Assembly: GCA_964588305.1 (NCBI GenBank)
Contig: CAZPOP010000012.1
Span: 33,352-97,351, forward strand
Source of the DNA: SM1-73 sp964588305
GTDB taxonomy: Bacteria > Zixibacteria > MSB-5A5 > SM1-73
Direction: 5' to 3'
DNA: 64,000 bases
A model generated the notes under the pieces. That model was not told the DNA's origin. It saw only the letters and a list, made by a program, of their open reading frames with translations, and searched no databases. This document shows positions 1 to 8,443 of this stretch, piece by piece. Position 1 is the stretch's first letter. The number at the start of each line of letters is the position of its first letter. Made by a program: the position numbers and the translations under genes.

Positions 1-372
1 AGGTTCTGGAGCTGATCCTTCTGGTTCGAAGGAAAAAATACTTCTATCAGTCGTAGAGCCATTTTACCCGTATCCTAATATAAGTGTCGCCGTCCGCCCG
101 CATGCAAACCTGGGACGGAAAACAATAATGCATCACAGCAAGGCGACACGTCGAAACCAGCCGCATTTTGATAGAGACGAAGAGATTTTCCGTCATTGTT
201 CCCCTGCTTTTATTTCCTATTCTTAATAGTGCGCCTTGTCCCGGTCAGTGGTTGGAATTCTTATGTTTTCAACGTTTTTCTTCAGGAACAAGAATCCTTA
301 AGTCAAAACAGGTTCCTTTTGATGTCTTCTTAATGAATGTGCACGTCATAATCCGCACCCGCCAAAAAAGTC
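1..372. other. Left-edge region without a supported gene
   Basis: No gene is supported here. One forward frame stays open from the left edge to about position 230, but its translation has no recognisable domain and no usable start, so it could at most be the tail of a gene lying outside the window. The rest looks non-coding and leads into the promoter at 373. Confidence 0.4.
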
Positions 373-401
373 TTGACAGGGTCTGTTTGATTATGTATAT
401 A
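373..401 (+). promoter_or_regulatory. Sigma-70-type promoter for the ATP-cone gene
   Basis: TTGACA (373-378), a 17-nt spacer and TATATA (396-401) form a near-consensus housekeeping promoter. Transcription would start near 408 and read into the small gene at 504. No other gene lies between. Confidence 0.75.
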
Positions 402-503
402 TAAATAACCGAAACATTACAAAATGTCAAGGTAAAGACTTGGGCTATGTGTTGGTCGGGTGGGGCAGCTATTACCAAATTCTAAGCAAAGGAGGTGAGA
501 AAT

Positions 504-731
504 ATGCCAAAGGTGAAGAAACGGTCGGGTAAGGAAGAGGAGTTTGACAGGAAAAAGATGGAGCGATCGATGAAAGCAGCTGGGGCTACCGAGGACGCCG
601 CTAGAAAGGTAGCGGATGGGATCAAGCACCGTGAAGGCATGGCTACTTCAGAGGTACGCAGTCATGTTATCACCGAGCTCAAACGCCACGAGCCAGATGC
701 AGCCAGGCGCTACGAGACACATCGGAAATGA
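504..731 (+). CDS. Small stand-alone ATP-cone-like protein
   Basis: A 75-residue, highly charged protein that resembles a single ATP-cone domain, the nucleotide-sensing module usually at the N-terminus of ribonucleotide reductases and NrdR. Visible signatures are the opening KVKKRSGKEEEFDRKKM (the family's basic patch, glycine and Phe-Asp before a basic helix), the middle helix with AARKVADGI and the closing YETHRK, equivalent to the family's Y..YR end. No catalytic or zinc-ribbon domain follows, so it is neither NrdR nor a reductase. The start at 504 is chosen because AAAGGAGGTGAG lies just upstream; the in-frame GTG at 495 is part of that ribosome-binding site. A strong promoter sits at 373. 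A nucleotide-binding regulatory role is inference. Confidence 0.7.
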   Translation: MPKVKKRSGKEEEFDRKKMERSMKAAGATEDAARKVADGIKHREGMATSEVRSHVITELKRHEPDAARRYETHRK

Positions 732-869
732 GCTGCTCAAAGTTCTCAGGTGATCTCCAAAACAGGTAGGTTCCTGCAAGACGACTTCTCCTGAAAACAG
801 CTGCAGGCTCCGGCGGTGCACCTGCTGGAGCCTGCAAGCCAATTATCGAGAGATTCCGCCCTAAAATCC

Positions 870-1100
870 TCAGGCCCCGGTGTCATCATACCGCCTGTCG
901 GGCTCCCATCGGTTCAACTGGGTCACCACGCTTTTGGTCGTTCTAAGACGAGATCCGACCGCGGGACCCCATGTTTCTGCTGCTGCGGGTGCGATCTCGA
1001 TCAACTATGAGGTATTCGTCAATGCGATTATCGGTTTGTTGATAGTCGCCTCTGCAATCTTTCTGGTTATCTCCAGTGTCAGCGTTAGCCGTCAAGGCAA
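870..1100 (+). pseudogene. mscL: Decayed mscL (large-conductance mechanosensitive channel) remnant
   Basis: Two forward frames together recall the middle and end of MscL. One frame (about 873-925) reads GPGVIIPPVGL, like the DVIMPPIGL end of the first membrane helix. After a frame change, the second reads FNWVTTLLVVL (from about 913), then SAAAGAISINYEVFVNAI and GLLIVASAIFLVI, matching the family's second membrane helix, which opens with a Y.F.N motif. The N-terminal amphipathic and first-helix region is not recognisable, so the gene is frameshifted and truncated. It lies beside two intact MscS genes on the other strand. The assignment is by eye; a sequencing frameshift cannot be excluded, but the missing N-terminus argues for real decay. 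Confidence 0.6.
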
Positions 1101-1256
1101 CGCGTTGTATCTGTTGCACCTCAGAGTTGAACAGATCTGGGACCTCAGGATTTCTGGCGCGTAAACTGTTACGACGATTGTCCTGGTGGCGGAAGTATTG
1201 TTCCTGAAGTGAAGATAATGCCGTTTCTATCTCCCTTCTTTTGCCGTCCCATTGTG

Positions 1257-2153
1257 TTAATCAGCAGCGGATTGCTTCATCAGTACCTGCATGGGTGCTG
1301 CTTCCCCTTGTTTGCCTTGGCCCATGAACAGGGTGAGGTGGGGGAAAGGAATTTCGATATTCCTCTCATCAAACTTCTTCTTAAGCCGCCGATTGAATTC
1401 CCGCGCCACGCCCCACTGTTTGATGGCCTTGGTCTTGTACCGCGCCTTTATGATAATGGCAGAGTCGGCAAATTGGTCCAACCCAAATATCTCCAGAGGC
1501 TCCAGAATGTCTTCGGAGCAGCTGGAGTCTTTGCGCAACTCCTCGTCCACCTCTCTTATGATCTTCATCACCTGGTCAACATCCTCGCGGTAGGCCACCC
1601 CGATGTCGAATACGTAGCGAGAGTAATCCTTGGTCATGTTGGTGACCACGTCGATATTCCCATTCGGAATGTAATGCACGTTTGCTGAGAAATCACGGAG
1701 GATGGTCATTTTCAGGTTCACCTTTTCCACTAGCCCGCCTTTGCCAGCAATCTGCACCACGTCGCCAACCCGGATCTGATCCTCCAGCAGAATGAAAAAC
1801 CCGTTGATTACGTCTTTCACTAGATTTTGAGCGCCAAAGCCCACAGCCAATCCGACGATTCCGGCCGCCGCAAGTATGGGGCCAATTTCTACTCCCAGTT
1901 GTCCTAAGATGGTCATGAGAGCTACGACGAGGATTACCACGGTCAGCAGATGGCGAATGACCGAGCTGAGAGTGGATGCCCGCTTCTTGGATTCCTCATC
2001 CACTTTCTGCCTGCTGAAGGCTACCTGCAATCGGTTGGCCAACACCTTGACACCTTTGATGACAATCAGAGTTATAATGGCAATCAAGACGATTCTCAAT
2101 CCGGTGGAGACAAACCAATCCCCGATTGCCTTTAGAATAACGGCGAGATCCAT
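1257..2153 (-). CDS. MscS-family small-conductance mechanosensitive channel
   Basis: A 298-residue protein, close to the E. coli MscS length. Three hydrophobic helices fill roughly residues 1-130. The pore helix has the Gly/Ala-packed pattern GIVGLAVGFGAQNLVKD, followed by GFFILLEDQIRVGD, which opens the cytoplasmic beta domain. The C-terminal part ends the vestibule with EIPFPHLTLFMGQG, near the family's usual IPFPQ. It should act in the cytoplasmic membrane as a tension-gated valve releasing solutes on osmotic downshock. The start is supported by GAAGGAGGTTAAT. It sits about 100 bp downstream of a second, longer MscS gene on the same strand and may be cotranscribed with it. Confidence 0.93.
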   Translation of the reverse strand: MDLAVILKAIGDWFVSTGLRIVLIAIITLIVIKGVKVLANRLQVAFSRQKVDEESKKRASTLSSVIRHLLTVVILVVALMTILGQLGVEIGPILAAAGIVGLAVGFGAQNLVKDVINGFFILLEDQIRVGDVVQIAGKGGLVEKVNLKMTILRDFSANVHYIPNGNIDVVTNMTKDYSRYVFDIGVAYREDVDQVMKIIREVDEELRKDSSCSEDILEPLEIFGLDQFADSAIIIKARYKTKAIKQWGVAREFNRRLKKKFDERNIEIPFPHLTLFMGQGKQGEAAPMQVLMKQSAAD

Positions 2154-2251
2154 ATTAACCTCCTTCTTTGTTCAGCAATATCGCAAAAGGTTAAATCCTG
2201 TTTCATCTCTGCTCATGGAAATCGAAGTCCCGCCCGGCCCTGTTTTCTTTA

Positions 2252-3304
2252 CTATGTTTTACTCAAGAACAAAGTCTGCGTGGGATAAGCGAATTCAATC
2301 CCGCGCTTTCCGAACTCTTCATTGAGGGCAAGGTTGATCTCCTGTTGAATGTCCATGTACTTGTTGTAGTCGCGGCTCTCCACGTAGTAAACCACCTCGA
2401 AGATCAGGCTGAAATCTCCATAGGAGGAGAAGTGCGCCCGGTCGAAAGTCGTACCAGCAACACTTTCTATAACGTTTCTGATTAGGGCCGGTATCTCTTT
2501 TAAGTGCTGAAGGCTGGTCTGATAGGTGACCCCCAGTTGGAAGACCACCCTGCGCCTGTCCATCCTTTTATAGTTGCGCAGGCGGGAATCAGTCAGGTCG
2601 GTGTTGGAAAAGACCAGTTGTTCTCCACCCAGGCTGCGGACCCGAGTAGTTTTGATGCCAACGTATTCGACGGTTCCCAAATAATCGCCAACGATGACAA
2701 AATCGCCGATCTCAAAGGGCCGATCAAAGACGATAGCCAGATAGCTGAAAAGGTCTTTCAAAATTGCCTGGGCTGCCAGCGCCGCTGCTATACCGCCAAT
2801 GCCCAATCCTGCAATTACAGTGGAAATCTTAAAACCCAAATTATCTAAAAGGAAGGTAATACCGATGCCCCAGACGATTACCTTTATTACGGTAATTATA
2901 CCTTTGATGCCGCGTACCTTGGCTTCATCCTTTTCTTTCTTTAACCAGTAGATCTCAAGTGCGTACCTGATTATTGTCACCAAAAAGCGAATACTAATGA
3001 GAGTCAAGAGGACCACGCCCAAAACATCGATGATTTTGCTTAAGCTAGGGTTCAAAGTCAAACTGCGCGTGGCCAGATAGAAGACGCCAAAATAGAGCAA
3101 GGGAAGGAAGGCTTTTTCAAAAATGCGTATCAAGAAATCATCTATGGTGGTAGCAGTTTTCTTGGCCCACGCTCTGAGACGACCTAGAACAATACTCTTG
3201 ATGATTCGGACAACAAGAATGCCGCCGGCAAGAGTTGCAAGGAAGATGAGATAATCCAATACGCAGTTTTGCAAAAATGATGTCTCCAAAAAGTCTTTTA
3301 GCAT
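2252..3304 (-). CDS. MscS-family mechanosensitive channel (second paralogue)
   Basis: A 350-residue protein with four or five hydrophobic helices before the channel core. The pore-helix region reads GLGIGGIAAALAAQAILKDL and is followed by FDRPFEIGDFVIVGDYLGTVEYVGIKTTRVRS, broken here only by the usual loops of the family's beta domain; the C-terminus has the GIEFAYPTQTLF element of YnaI/YbdG-like channels. It is less similar to the neighbouring 298-residue channel than a recent duplication would be. The start follows GAGGAGGATTGGC. It lies upstream of the other MscS gene on the same strand. Confidence 0.92.
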   Translation of the reverse strand: MLKDFLETSFLQNCVLDYLIFLATLAGGILVVRIIKSIVLGRLRAWAKKTATTIDDFLIRIFEKAFLPLLYFGVFYLATRSLTLNPSLSKIIDVLGVVLLTLISIRFLVTIIRYALEIYWLKKEKDEAKVRGIKGIITVIKVIVWGIGITFLLDNLGFKISTVIAGLGIGGIAAALAAQAILKDLFSYLAIVFDRPFEIGDFVIVGDYLGTVEYVGIKTTRVRSLGGEQLVFSNTDLTDSRLRNYKRMDRRRVVFQLGVTYQTSLQHLKEIPALIRNVIESVAGTTFDRAHFSSYGDFSLIFEVVYYVESRDYNKYMDIQQEINLALNEEFGKRGIEFAYPTQTLFLSKT

Positions 3305-3465
3305 GCCAATCCTCCTCTATTGAAGGCTAATTGCGGATGGCCATATGGCAACGCAATTTTGCTTCTGGTCCTTTCCCGGACGGTACCAGATTCTTTAACC
3401 ATCTATCTTAACGTGTGGTTAGTCAATTGGCCTGAAGGATGCCTGGTAGCTCGTTTTGCCAGCGT

Positions 3466-4233
3466 TCAGCGAGCCGTATAGCCTCCGTCTATGACCAATT
3501 CGCTTCCAGTGACAAACTTGGACTCATCGGATGCCAGGTAAACAACGCCGTAGGCAATATCCTCCGGCTGGCCCACATGCCCTATGGGATGTAGGCTATC
3601 CAATTGTTTCCTTCCTTCTTCGACATCGCCCTGAGATTTTAAGTAATTCTCCACCATGGGCGTCCAGATGAAACCGGGATGAACGGAGTTGACCCTGATT
3701 TTGTCTTTGGCATAAAGGAAAGCATCCGTCTTGGTCATTATCCTCACCGCACCTTTGGATGCGTGATACGGCGGTACGTCACCCGAACTTACGATTCCGT
3801 ATATGGAAGACAGATTGATTATGCTTCCGCTCCCGGCCTTCTTCAGATAAGGAATCACATGTTTGGTGCAGAAAAAGACACCCTTCACGTTGACCGCCAT
3901 GACTTCGTCCCACTCTTCCTCTGTCAGCTCGTGTGTTGGCTTGCTTACTCCGGCTATTCCCGCATTGTTAACCAGAACGTCAATCTTGCCGAATTTCTTG
4001 TGGACTTCGCCGAAGACCTTTTCCACCTCCTTTTCATCCGAAACATCAAGGTGCCAAAACTCAGCCAGACCACCACTTTGTTGGATCTGTTTGGCAAGTA
4101 CCTGTCCTTCCTTGTACAGAACGTCGGTCACAGCAACCTTGGCCCCCTCTTTTGCCAGAAGGAAGCTGGACGCCTTACCGATCCCCAAGGCGCCTCCTGT
4201 GACCACTGCCACCTTGCCTTTTACCCTTTCCAT
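3466..4233 (-). CDS. Short-chain dehydrogenase/reductase (SDR)
   Basis: A 255-residue classical SDR, the usual family length. The cofactor motif TGGALGIG is at residues 12-19, NNAG near 90, an active-site Ser in NLSS near 142 and the catalytic YHASK near 156-160; the C-terminus GSELVIDGGYTAR is typical. The Asp in AVTDVLY after the second strand suggests NAD rather than NADP. Family members oxidise alcohols, sugars or 3-hydroxyacyl groups; the substrate cannot be read from sequence. The start is fixed by GGGAGGAGAAA. It stands alone between the MscS genes and a FolE2-like gene. Confidence 0.92.
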   Translation of the reverse strand: MERVKGKVAVVTGGALGIGKASSFLLAKEGAKVAVTDVLYKEGQVLAKQIQQSGGLAEFWHLDVSDEKEVEKVFGEVHKKFGKIDVLVNNAGIAGVSKPTHELTEEEWDEVMAVNVKGVFFCTKHVIPYLKKAGSGSIINLSSIYGIVSSGDVPPYHASKGAVRIMTKTDAFLYAKDKIRVNSVHPGFIWTPMVENYLKSQGDVEEGRKQLDSLHPIGHVGQPEDIAYGVVYLASDESKFVTGSELVIDGGYTAR

Positions 4234-4355
4234 TTTCTCCTCCCGATAAGGTTTAGTTCAAGCCTTACAGATTAACCAATACCTGAAGACTGGTCAACAA
4301 CTACGTTGGATTTGTTAGGCCCTTCACAGGATGCTTGATTTACATCCGGCTCACC

Positions 4356-5144
4356 TTATATCTCTTCCCCTTCGTCAGATGGGAACCAGGTAGTTTTTTC
4401 GGTTCTGATAACCGTGCTGTAAGAATGAAGCATACCATAGTTAGAGCAATGGACTGAATACCAGGTGATGTCAGGGTTACGGGACAGTTCATCCTTTATT
4501 TCGTCAGTCAGAACCACGCTGGATTTCTTTTCCGAGTGAACCTTCTGAATGATAAAGGCTTGGTCCTCTTCGGTTGAAAAGGAGTAGACCGGTGCCAAAG
4601 CATGTTTGTCCACAAGCTCAACGAGATCCTCCGGATAAATTTCTTTCTGCGATTCTACCTCAACGACCACTATGCTCAACTGACCAAACAGTCCTCCTGG
4701 TTTTTCAGGGCCAGACCCGGGATATGTAGTAATAACCGGAATTTCCATTTTGAAGATGACCTTTGGTTTGTCCACGACGTAAGACGCTTTTGCGGAATAA
4801 GTGCATAGGTATCTCACAAGACACTTCTCTTTGGACACCGGCGTCAGCTTTTCAATGAAAAAGGGATAATCAAAGTCAATCTTAACTGCTTTGGCTTCCA
4901 GCTCCTTAAGATAATCCATAATATTCACCCGGAGTGTTTTCGTTCCTATTCTGTCTCGATGTTGATGGATGATCCGGATGAATTTGTCAATCCATCGCGC
5001 TTCGAATTCTTGGATTATTCGCGCGGACACAGAAATGTTTGCGATGGTAGACTGGCCACGAGGATAAGCCTTGGATGCTACCTCCATAGGAAAAGGCAAG
5101 TTTCTCATGCCCACATCAATAAGAAATCTCCTTTCTTCTGCCAT
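4356..5144 (-). CDS. Divergent FolE2-like (GTP cyclohydrolase IB fold) protein
   Basis: A 262-residue relative of FolE2/MptA, the GTP cyclohydrolases that open folate or pterin synthesis. Recognisable landmarks are DVGMRNLPFP near the N-terminus (family: VGV.NL..P), the central VITTYPGSGPEK, the segment APVYSFSTEEDQAF and the final VHCSNYGMLHSYS. In active FolE2 the central segment carries a Cys ligand (PCSK) and a nearby His (AHNQR), and the last carries IHPH; here these read YPGSGPEK, GLFGQL and MLHSYS, so most expected metal-site residues are absent. The enzyme may be inactive or altered. The start at 5144 is preferred because GAGAGGAGGA lies upstream; longer starts lack this signal. Confidence 0.7.
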   Translation of the reverse strand: MAEERRFLIDVGMRNLPFPMEVASKAYPRGQSTIANISVSARIIQEFEARWIDKFIRIIHQHRDRIGTKTLRVNIMDYLKELEAKAVKIDFDYPFFIEKLTPVSKEKCLVRYLCTYSAKASYVVDKPKVIFKMEIPVITTYPGSGPEKPGGLFGQLSIVVVEVESQKEIYPEDLVELVDKHALAPVYSFSTEEDQAFIIQKVHSEKKSSVVLTDEIKDELSRNPDITWYSVHCSNYGMLHSYSTVIRTEKTTWFPSDEGEEI

Positions 5145-5273
5145 TTTCATTCCTCCTCTCTCCTTTATGCCATCACTGGGTTTCGTTGGGTTCGTGGCAG
5201 GATACTTGGCTACCATCCTTAAGAATGAAGCATACCGGAATTACAGCAAGAAGTGGGAACCCATATTATCGCT

Positions 5274-5744
5274 CTATTTACCCCTGTATTCTTGCACGGA
5301 TTCACGATGTTTCATCATTAAGCCCCAGCCGATATCCATGTGGCTAATGATTCCGACGACTTCATCATTTTGAACAACGGGCAACTGTTTCACGTGATAG
5401 GCGTTCATCAGAGCCGCTGCTTTAGTCGCATACGTATCCGGAGTTACCGTTTTGACATCTTTTGTCATGATCTGCTTTACCTGCACATTTAAGATGTCAT
5501 TGAAACGATCTTCTATCAATTCTGGATTAGTGAAGTATTGCTCGTTTTCCATGAGTTCTTGCTCGCTTGGCAAAAATCTGCGGCAGAGATCGCTGTATGT
5601 TAGGGTGCCTACGAGCTTATTCTCGTTTTTCAGCACCAAAATATCGTTCAAATGGAAACGGAGCATCAGCTCCAGAACCTCACGGAATGTAGTTTTAGGG
5701 TCAACTTTCAGAGCTCGATGGTTCATTAATTCGTGTACTTTCAT
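5274..5744 (-). CDS. Two-CBS-domain regulatory protein
   Basis: A 156-residue protein made only of a CBS pair. The first repeat begins MKVHELMNHRALKVDP and ends with LVGTLTYSDLCRR; the second begins VKQIMTKDVKTVTPDT and ends EVVGIISHMDIGWGLM. Stand-alone CBS pairs bind adenosine nucleotides or S-adenosylmethionine and usually regulate a partner, which is not evident here. An insertion rich in Glu/Asn (residues about 65-85) separates the repeats. The start at 5744 follows AAAGGAG at 6 nt; an upstream ATG lacks such spacing. The next gene downstream on this strand is the FolE2-like gene about 130 bp away. Confidence 0.88.
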   Translation of the reverse strand: MKVHELMNHRALKVDPKTTFREVLELMLRFHLNDILVLKNENKLVGTLTYSDLCRRFLPSEQELMENEQYFTNPELIEDRFNDILNVQVKQIMTKDVKTVTPDTYATKAAALMNAYHVKQLPVVQNDEVVGIISHMDIGWGLMMKHRESVQEYRGK

Positions 5745-6116
5745 GGTTTGCTCCTTTTTTTGTATCAATTATCGTAATCCCATGTTCAGCCATTCTCAGA
5801 AGCTCAAGCAGCCATATCTCTTAATCAGAGTCAGGGAAGTCATGCTTCCACCTTAGTCAGCATGAGGTCAACCAGCCGGAACGGTGGTTGGCTACTCTTC
5901 TTATCAAGCTCACCTCACTCCTTAATCTGTGCAAAAGTCAGAAAAAAGTCAAAGCAATCTTGGAGGGTGAGGCCAGTATATCTGCTGCTATGAATTCATT
6001 CGTTTCTGACTCGTACCGGCAAATCAACAAGTATGTCTCCGGTTAGTCTTTGAAATGAAAATCGGTTTGTGGCTTGTCCCTGGCAGTTCGCTCCATCAAG
6101 TCAGACTCTATCGAGT
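5745..6116. other. Gene-free interval between CBS and methyltransferase genes
   Basis: About 370 bp with no supported gene. It holds a short inverted repeat near 5869-5893 (CAACCA ... TGGTTG), which could end transcripts from either side, but no T-run accompanies it. Confidence 0.4.
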
Positions 6117-6686
6117 TCAAGGATCTTCACTACTTTTTGATTTTGCAAATGAGAAAATCCTTCTCTGGCGACCAGAATAGACAAATCCTCCCCTTTCGAC
6201 CTCGTCAACTAATTCTTTCTCCGGGCCTCTGGTCTTCTCGAATGACAGTATGCCTTCAGGCCTCAGAATACGACGTATTTCAGATATTACATTTTCCAAT
6301 CCACCGGCAATGTAGCCAAGGCCAAAAAGGAAGGCAATGTCAATGCTCCGGTCGGGCAGTCCGGTGTCAGCGGCATTCGCAAGAATAGGAGCCACGTTTT
6401 TTATTCTCTCTCTTTTGATTTTCTTTTGGACTCTTTTTATACCCAGCGGATGTACGTCTACAGCGTAGATGACGCCCTTCTGTCCCACCATTTTTGCGGC
6501 GGGAATGGTGAAGAAACCCGGACCACATCCGACCTCCAGTACCTTTTGGCTTGGCTTCAGTCCGGCTGCCTCCAAAAGTTTGTACGGATTTCTGAAAATC
6601 GGCAGAAGCGGATTGTCATGCATCAAGCATATTATCCAGAAAGCAAACTTGGAGTGATGATATTTTTTCTCGGCTTTGTGGTTCAT
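6117..6686 (-). CDS. Class I SAM-dependent methyltransferase
   Basis: A 189-residue Rossmann methyltransferase. Motif I is VLEVGCGPGFFTIPAA (about residues 50-65), followed by the acidic end of strand 2 in IYAVDVHPLG and the post-I segment NAADTGLPDRSIDIAF; the C-terminal region has RRILRPEGILSFEK. An unusual N-terminal stretch of about 40 residues (histidine/lysine-rich, then FWIICLMHD) precedes the core. The substrate is unknown; the fold is of the UbiE/Methyltransf_11 type. Its start codon overlaps the stop of the upstream methyltransferase as ATGA (6683-6686), so the two are probably translationally coupled. Confidence 0.88.
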   Translation of the reverse strand: MNHKAEKKYHHSKFAFWIICLMHDNPLLPIFRNPYKLLEAAGLKPSQKVLEVGCGPGFFTIPAAKMVGQKGVIYAVDVHPLGIKRVQKKIKRERIKNVAPILANAADTGLPDRSIDIAFLFGLGYIAGGLENVISEIRRILRPEGILSFEKTRGPEKELVDEVERGGFVYSGRQRRIFSFAKSKSSEDP

Positions 6687-7504
6687 CTTGTCTCCTGAGA
6701 TTCATCCAACTGAACCCTTTCTCCATATAAGACCAGGTGTCTTGAGAATCCTTTGGTGGTGGGTTCCTTACATAACCTTAAAAGCATCTGGGTCACCTTA
6801 GGGAAGTACTTCTCATCCCAGCTTCGGGATTTTAGGATTTCCTCTGGGATAGAGAGCAATTCAAACATTCCGCAGACGGCGTAGATCTCGAGAACCCTAA
6901 TTCCATGTTTTTTGAAGAACTGTTTTGCCTCTCCGACGCTCGCAACCAGATGTTTGCTTTCATCGTGCTGGATATAACTCGGTTTCGAGTTTAGCAAAGC
7001 CAAAGCCGAATCGGGCTCTTGGCGAAACTTGCTGATTGCAGCGCCGCATTTATTGACCAGAAATATTGAAATCTTCCCGCCTCTTTTCGTCACTCTAATC
7101 AGCTCTTTTGCGGCCTGGATGGTCCCGTCCCAGCAGATCACAAAATCGAAACTCTCGTCGGGAAAACCGAGACTGCAGACGTCACATTCGGAAATCTCCA
7201 CTTTGTCACGGAGCCCTTCTCTTTTCAATTTGTTCCTGGCCACATCCAGCATCGCTGGAGAGATATCACATAAGGTGACCGAATATCCCATCTTTGCCAG
7301 AGGAAGGGTTATCCGTCCGGTGCCGCCTGCAGCATCCAAGATTTTTGCATCTTCGTTTCCGGGTAGATGTCCTTTCAAAAGCTCCCAGTCCACGTAATGT
7401 TCCACCGCGCCCTTAAAATTCTGGTAATATTCGTCATACCCTTTGGCATGTTCGTCCCATTTCTTTTTTATGCTTTCAATTGCTTTGGATTCATCCTCCG
7501 GCAT
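6683..7504 (-). CDS. Class I SAM-dependent methyltransferase
   Basis: A 273-residue methyltransferase with motif I KILDAAGGTGRITLPLA near residues 54-70, motif II VTLCDISPAML and motif post-I ECDVCSLGFPDESFDFVIC; the region GGKISIFLVNK follows. The C-terminal 90 residues form a family-specific extension ending in SRHLVLYGERVQ. DAAGGTG in place of the commoner D.G.G.G is still seen in active enzymes. The substrate is not predictable. The start follows a GGAGGAA element (AATAAGATG context). It overlaps the next methyltransferase by 4 nt, suggesting one operon and perhaps one pathway. Confidence 0.88.
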   Translation of the reverse strand: MPEDESKAIESIKKKWDEHAKGYDEYYQNFKGAVEHYVDWELLKGHLPGNEDAKILDAAGGTGRITLPLAKMGYSVTLCDISPAMLDVARNKLKREGLRDKVEISECDVCSLGFPDESFDFVICWDGTIQAAKELIRVTKRGGKISIFLVNKCGAAISKFRQEPDSALALLNSKPSYIQHDESKHLVASVGEAKQFFKKHGIRVLEIYAVCGMFELLSIPEEILKSRSWDEKYFPKVTQMLLRLCKEPTTKGFSRHLVLYGERVQLDESQETR

Positions 7505-7901
7505 CTTATTCCTCCCAGGTATCCGGATGATTTATCACATCAGAACTCCAGTTATCCCTTATCACTGACAACCAACCTACAACCCTTCAGCAAACCAATT
7601 GATCTTTCTTGAATCCACAGCTCTATGCGGGGATGGCATTCTGGTGGCAACCGGCATCCCCGCAAGCCTTGTTGGGCAGAGTGCCAAAGGCTTTTGCTCA
7701 AAGAGCCCATCCGGTAGGTCACGTCAATCGCCTGGACTTTTTCGAAACCTATAAAGCATCTACCGTTACGAATTCGTTCGTGTGTTTTTTATTCACGCCT
7801 CCCCAATCGACAAGTGAACATCCGGTAGGCACATCCTGTCCGAGTCGATAGTACTTACCTTCTGCAGGATATTGCCGTTTCGTCTGACGGCAGTCCTAAA
7901 A
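7505..7901. other. Gene-free interval with a GC-rich inverted repeat
   Basis: About 400 bp with no supported gene. A perfect 10-bp inverted repeat TGCGGGGATG (7624-7633) and CATCCCCGCA (7653-7662) could form a hairpin; no T-run follows. Two short copies of CATCCGGTAGG-like sequence (near 7708 and 7820) suggest repeat-derived DNA. Confidence 0.45.
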
Positions 7902-8426
7902 CTAAAACAAGGTTCTCTTTTTATATTCAGCGTATGCCTGGCCGAATTTCTTCTCCAGGTCTTGTTCTTCCATATACTTCCAGACGAGTATCAACGGTAC
8001 CCAGATTATGGCAGAAATCAAAGTCAAAAGACTTCTTGCGGCTAGCGGAAGACCGATATGCATGAGGATCATGCCCACATACATGGGATTTCTGAACTTA
8101 TAATATATGCCGTGGGTAACAAGATGGTGAATTTCCTCGAAGCCCTTTTTCGTTTTGGCGGAGACTATGATAATCGCCAGCCCTGCCAGCCCCACCAATA
8201 GACCCAGCGGAAGTGCCACATAATTGGACATACTTATCTCGACCGGATCGGAAAAAATCATGAAACCCCATGCTACGTACCCGACAAGAATCATGGTTTC
8301 CAAAATAGCGTGCGCCGGTTTTGATTTGGCAAACCGGTACCCTTTGTGTTGAAAGACGTGGAGTACGGTATGATAAACATAGCCAGCCAAACACAGCAGA
8401 AATGCGATAAGAAATATTGTGTTCAT
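7902..8426 (-). CDS. Isoprenylcysteine carboxyl methyltransferase-like membrane methyltransferase
   Basis: A 174-residue integral membrane protein with about five hydrophobic helices. The C-terminal half carries the ICMT/PEMT signature: LVTHGIYYKFRNPMYVG (G.Y...RNPMY.G) and, near the end, EEQDLEKKFGQAYAEYKKR (E...L...FG..Y..Y). These enzymes use SAM to methylate membrane-associated or lipophilic substrates; bacterial members mostly have unknown substrates. The start follows AGAGGCTCAGACC. It lies 18 bp upstream of nothing obvious and directly downstream of a nitroreductase gene on the same strand (17-bp gap), so they are likely cotranscribed. Confidence 0.82.
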   Translation of the reverse strand: MNTIFLIAFLLCLAGYVYHTVLHVFQHKGYRFAKSKPAHAILETMILVGYVAWGFMIFSDPVEISMSNYVALPLGLLVGLAGLAIIIVSAKTKKGFEEIHHLVTHGIYYKFRNPMYVGMILMHIGLPLAARSLLTLISAIIWVPLILVWKYMEEQDLEKKFGQAYAEYKKRTLF

Positions 8427-8443
8427 GGTCTGAGCCTCTTTTT

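Noticed and set aside
1..230. C-terminal part of a gene entering from the left
   Set aside because: The frame is open by chance length only; the translation has no recognisable features.
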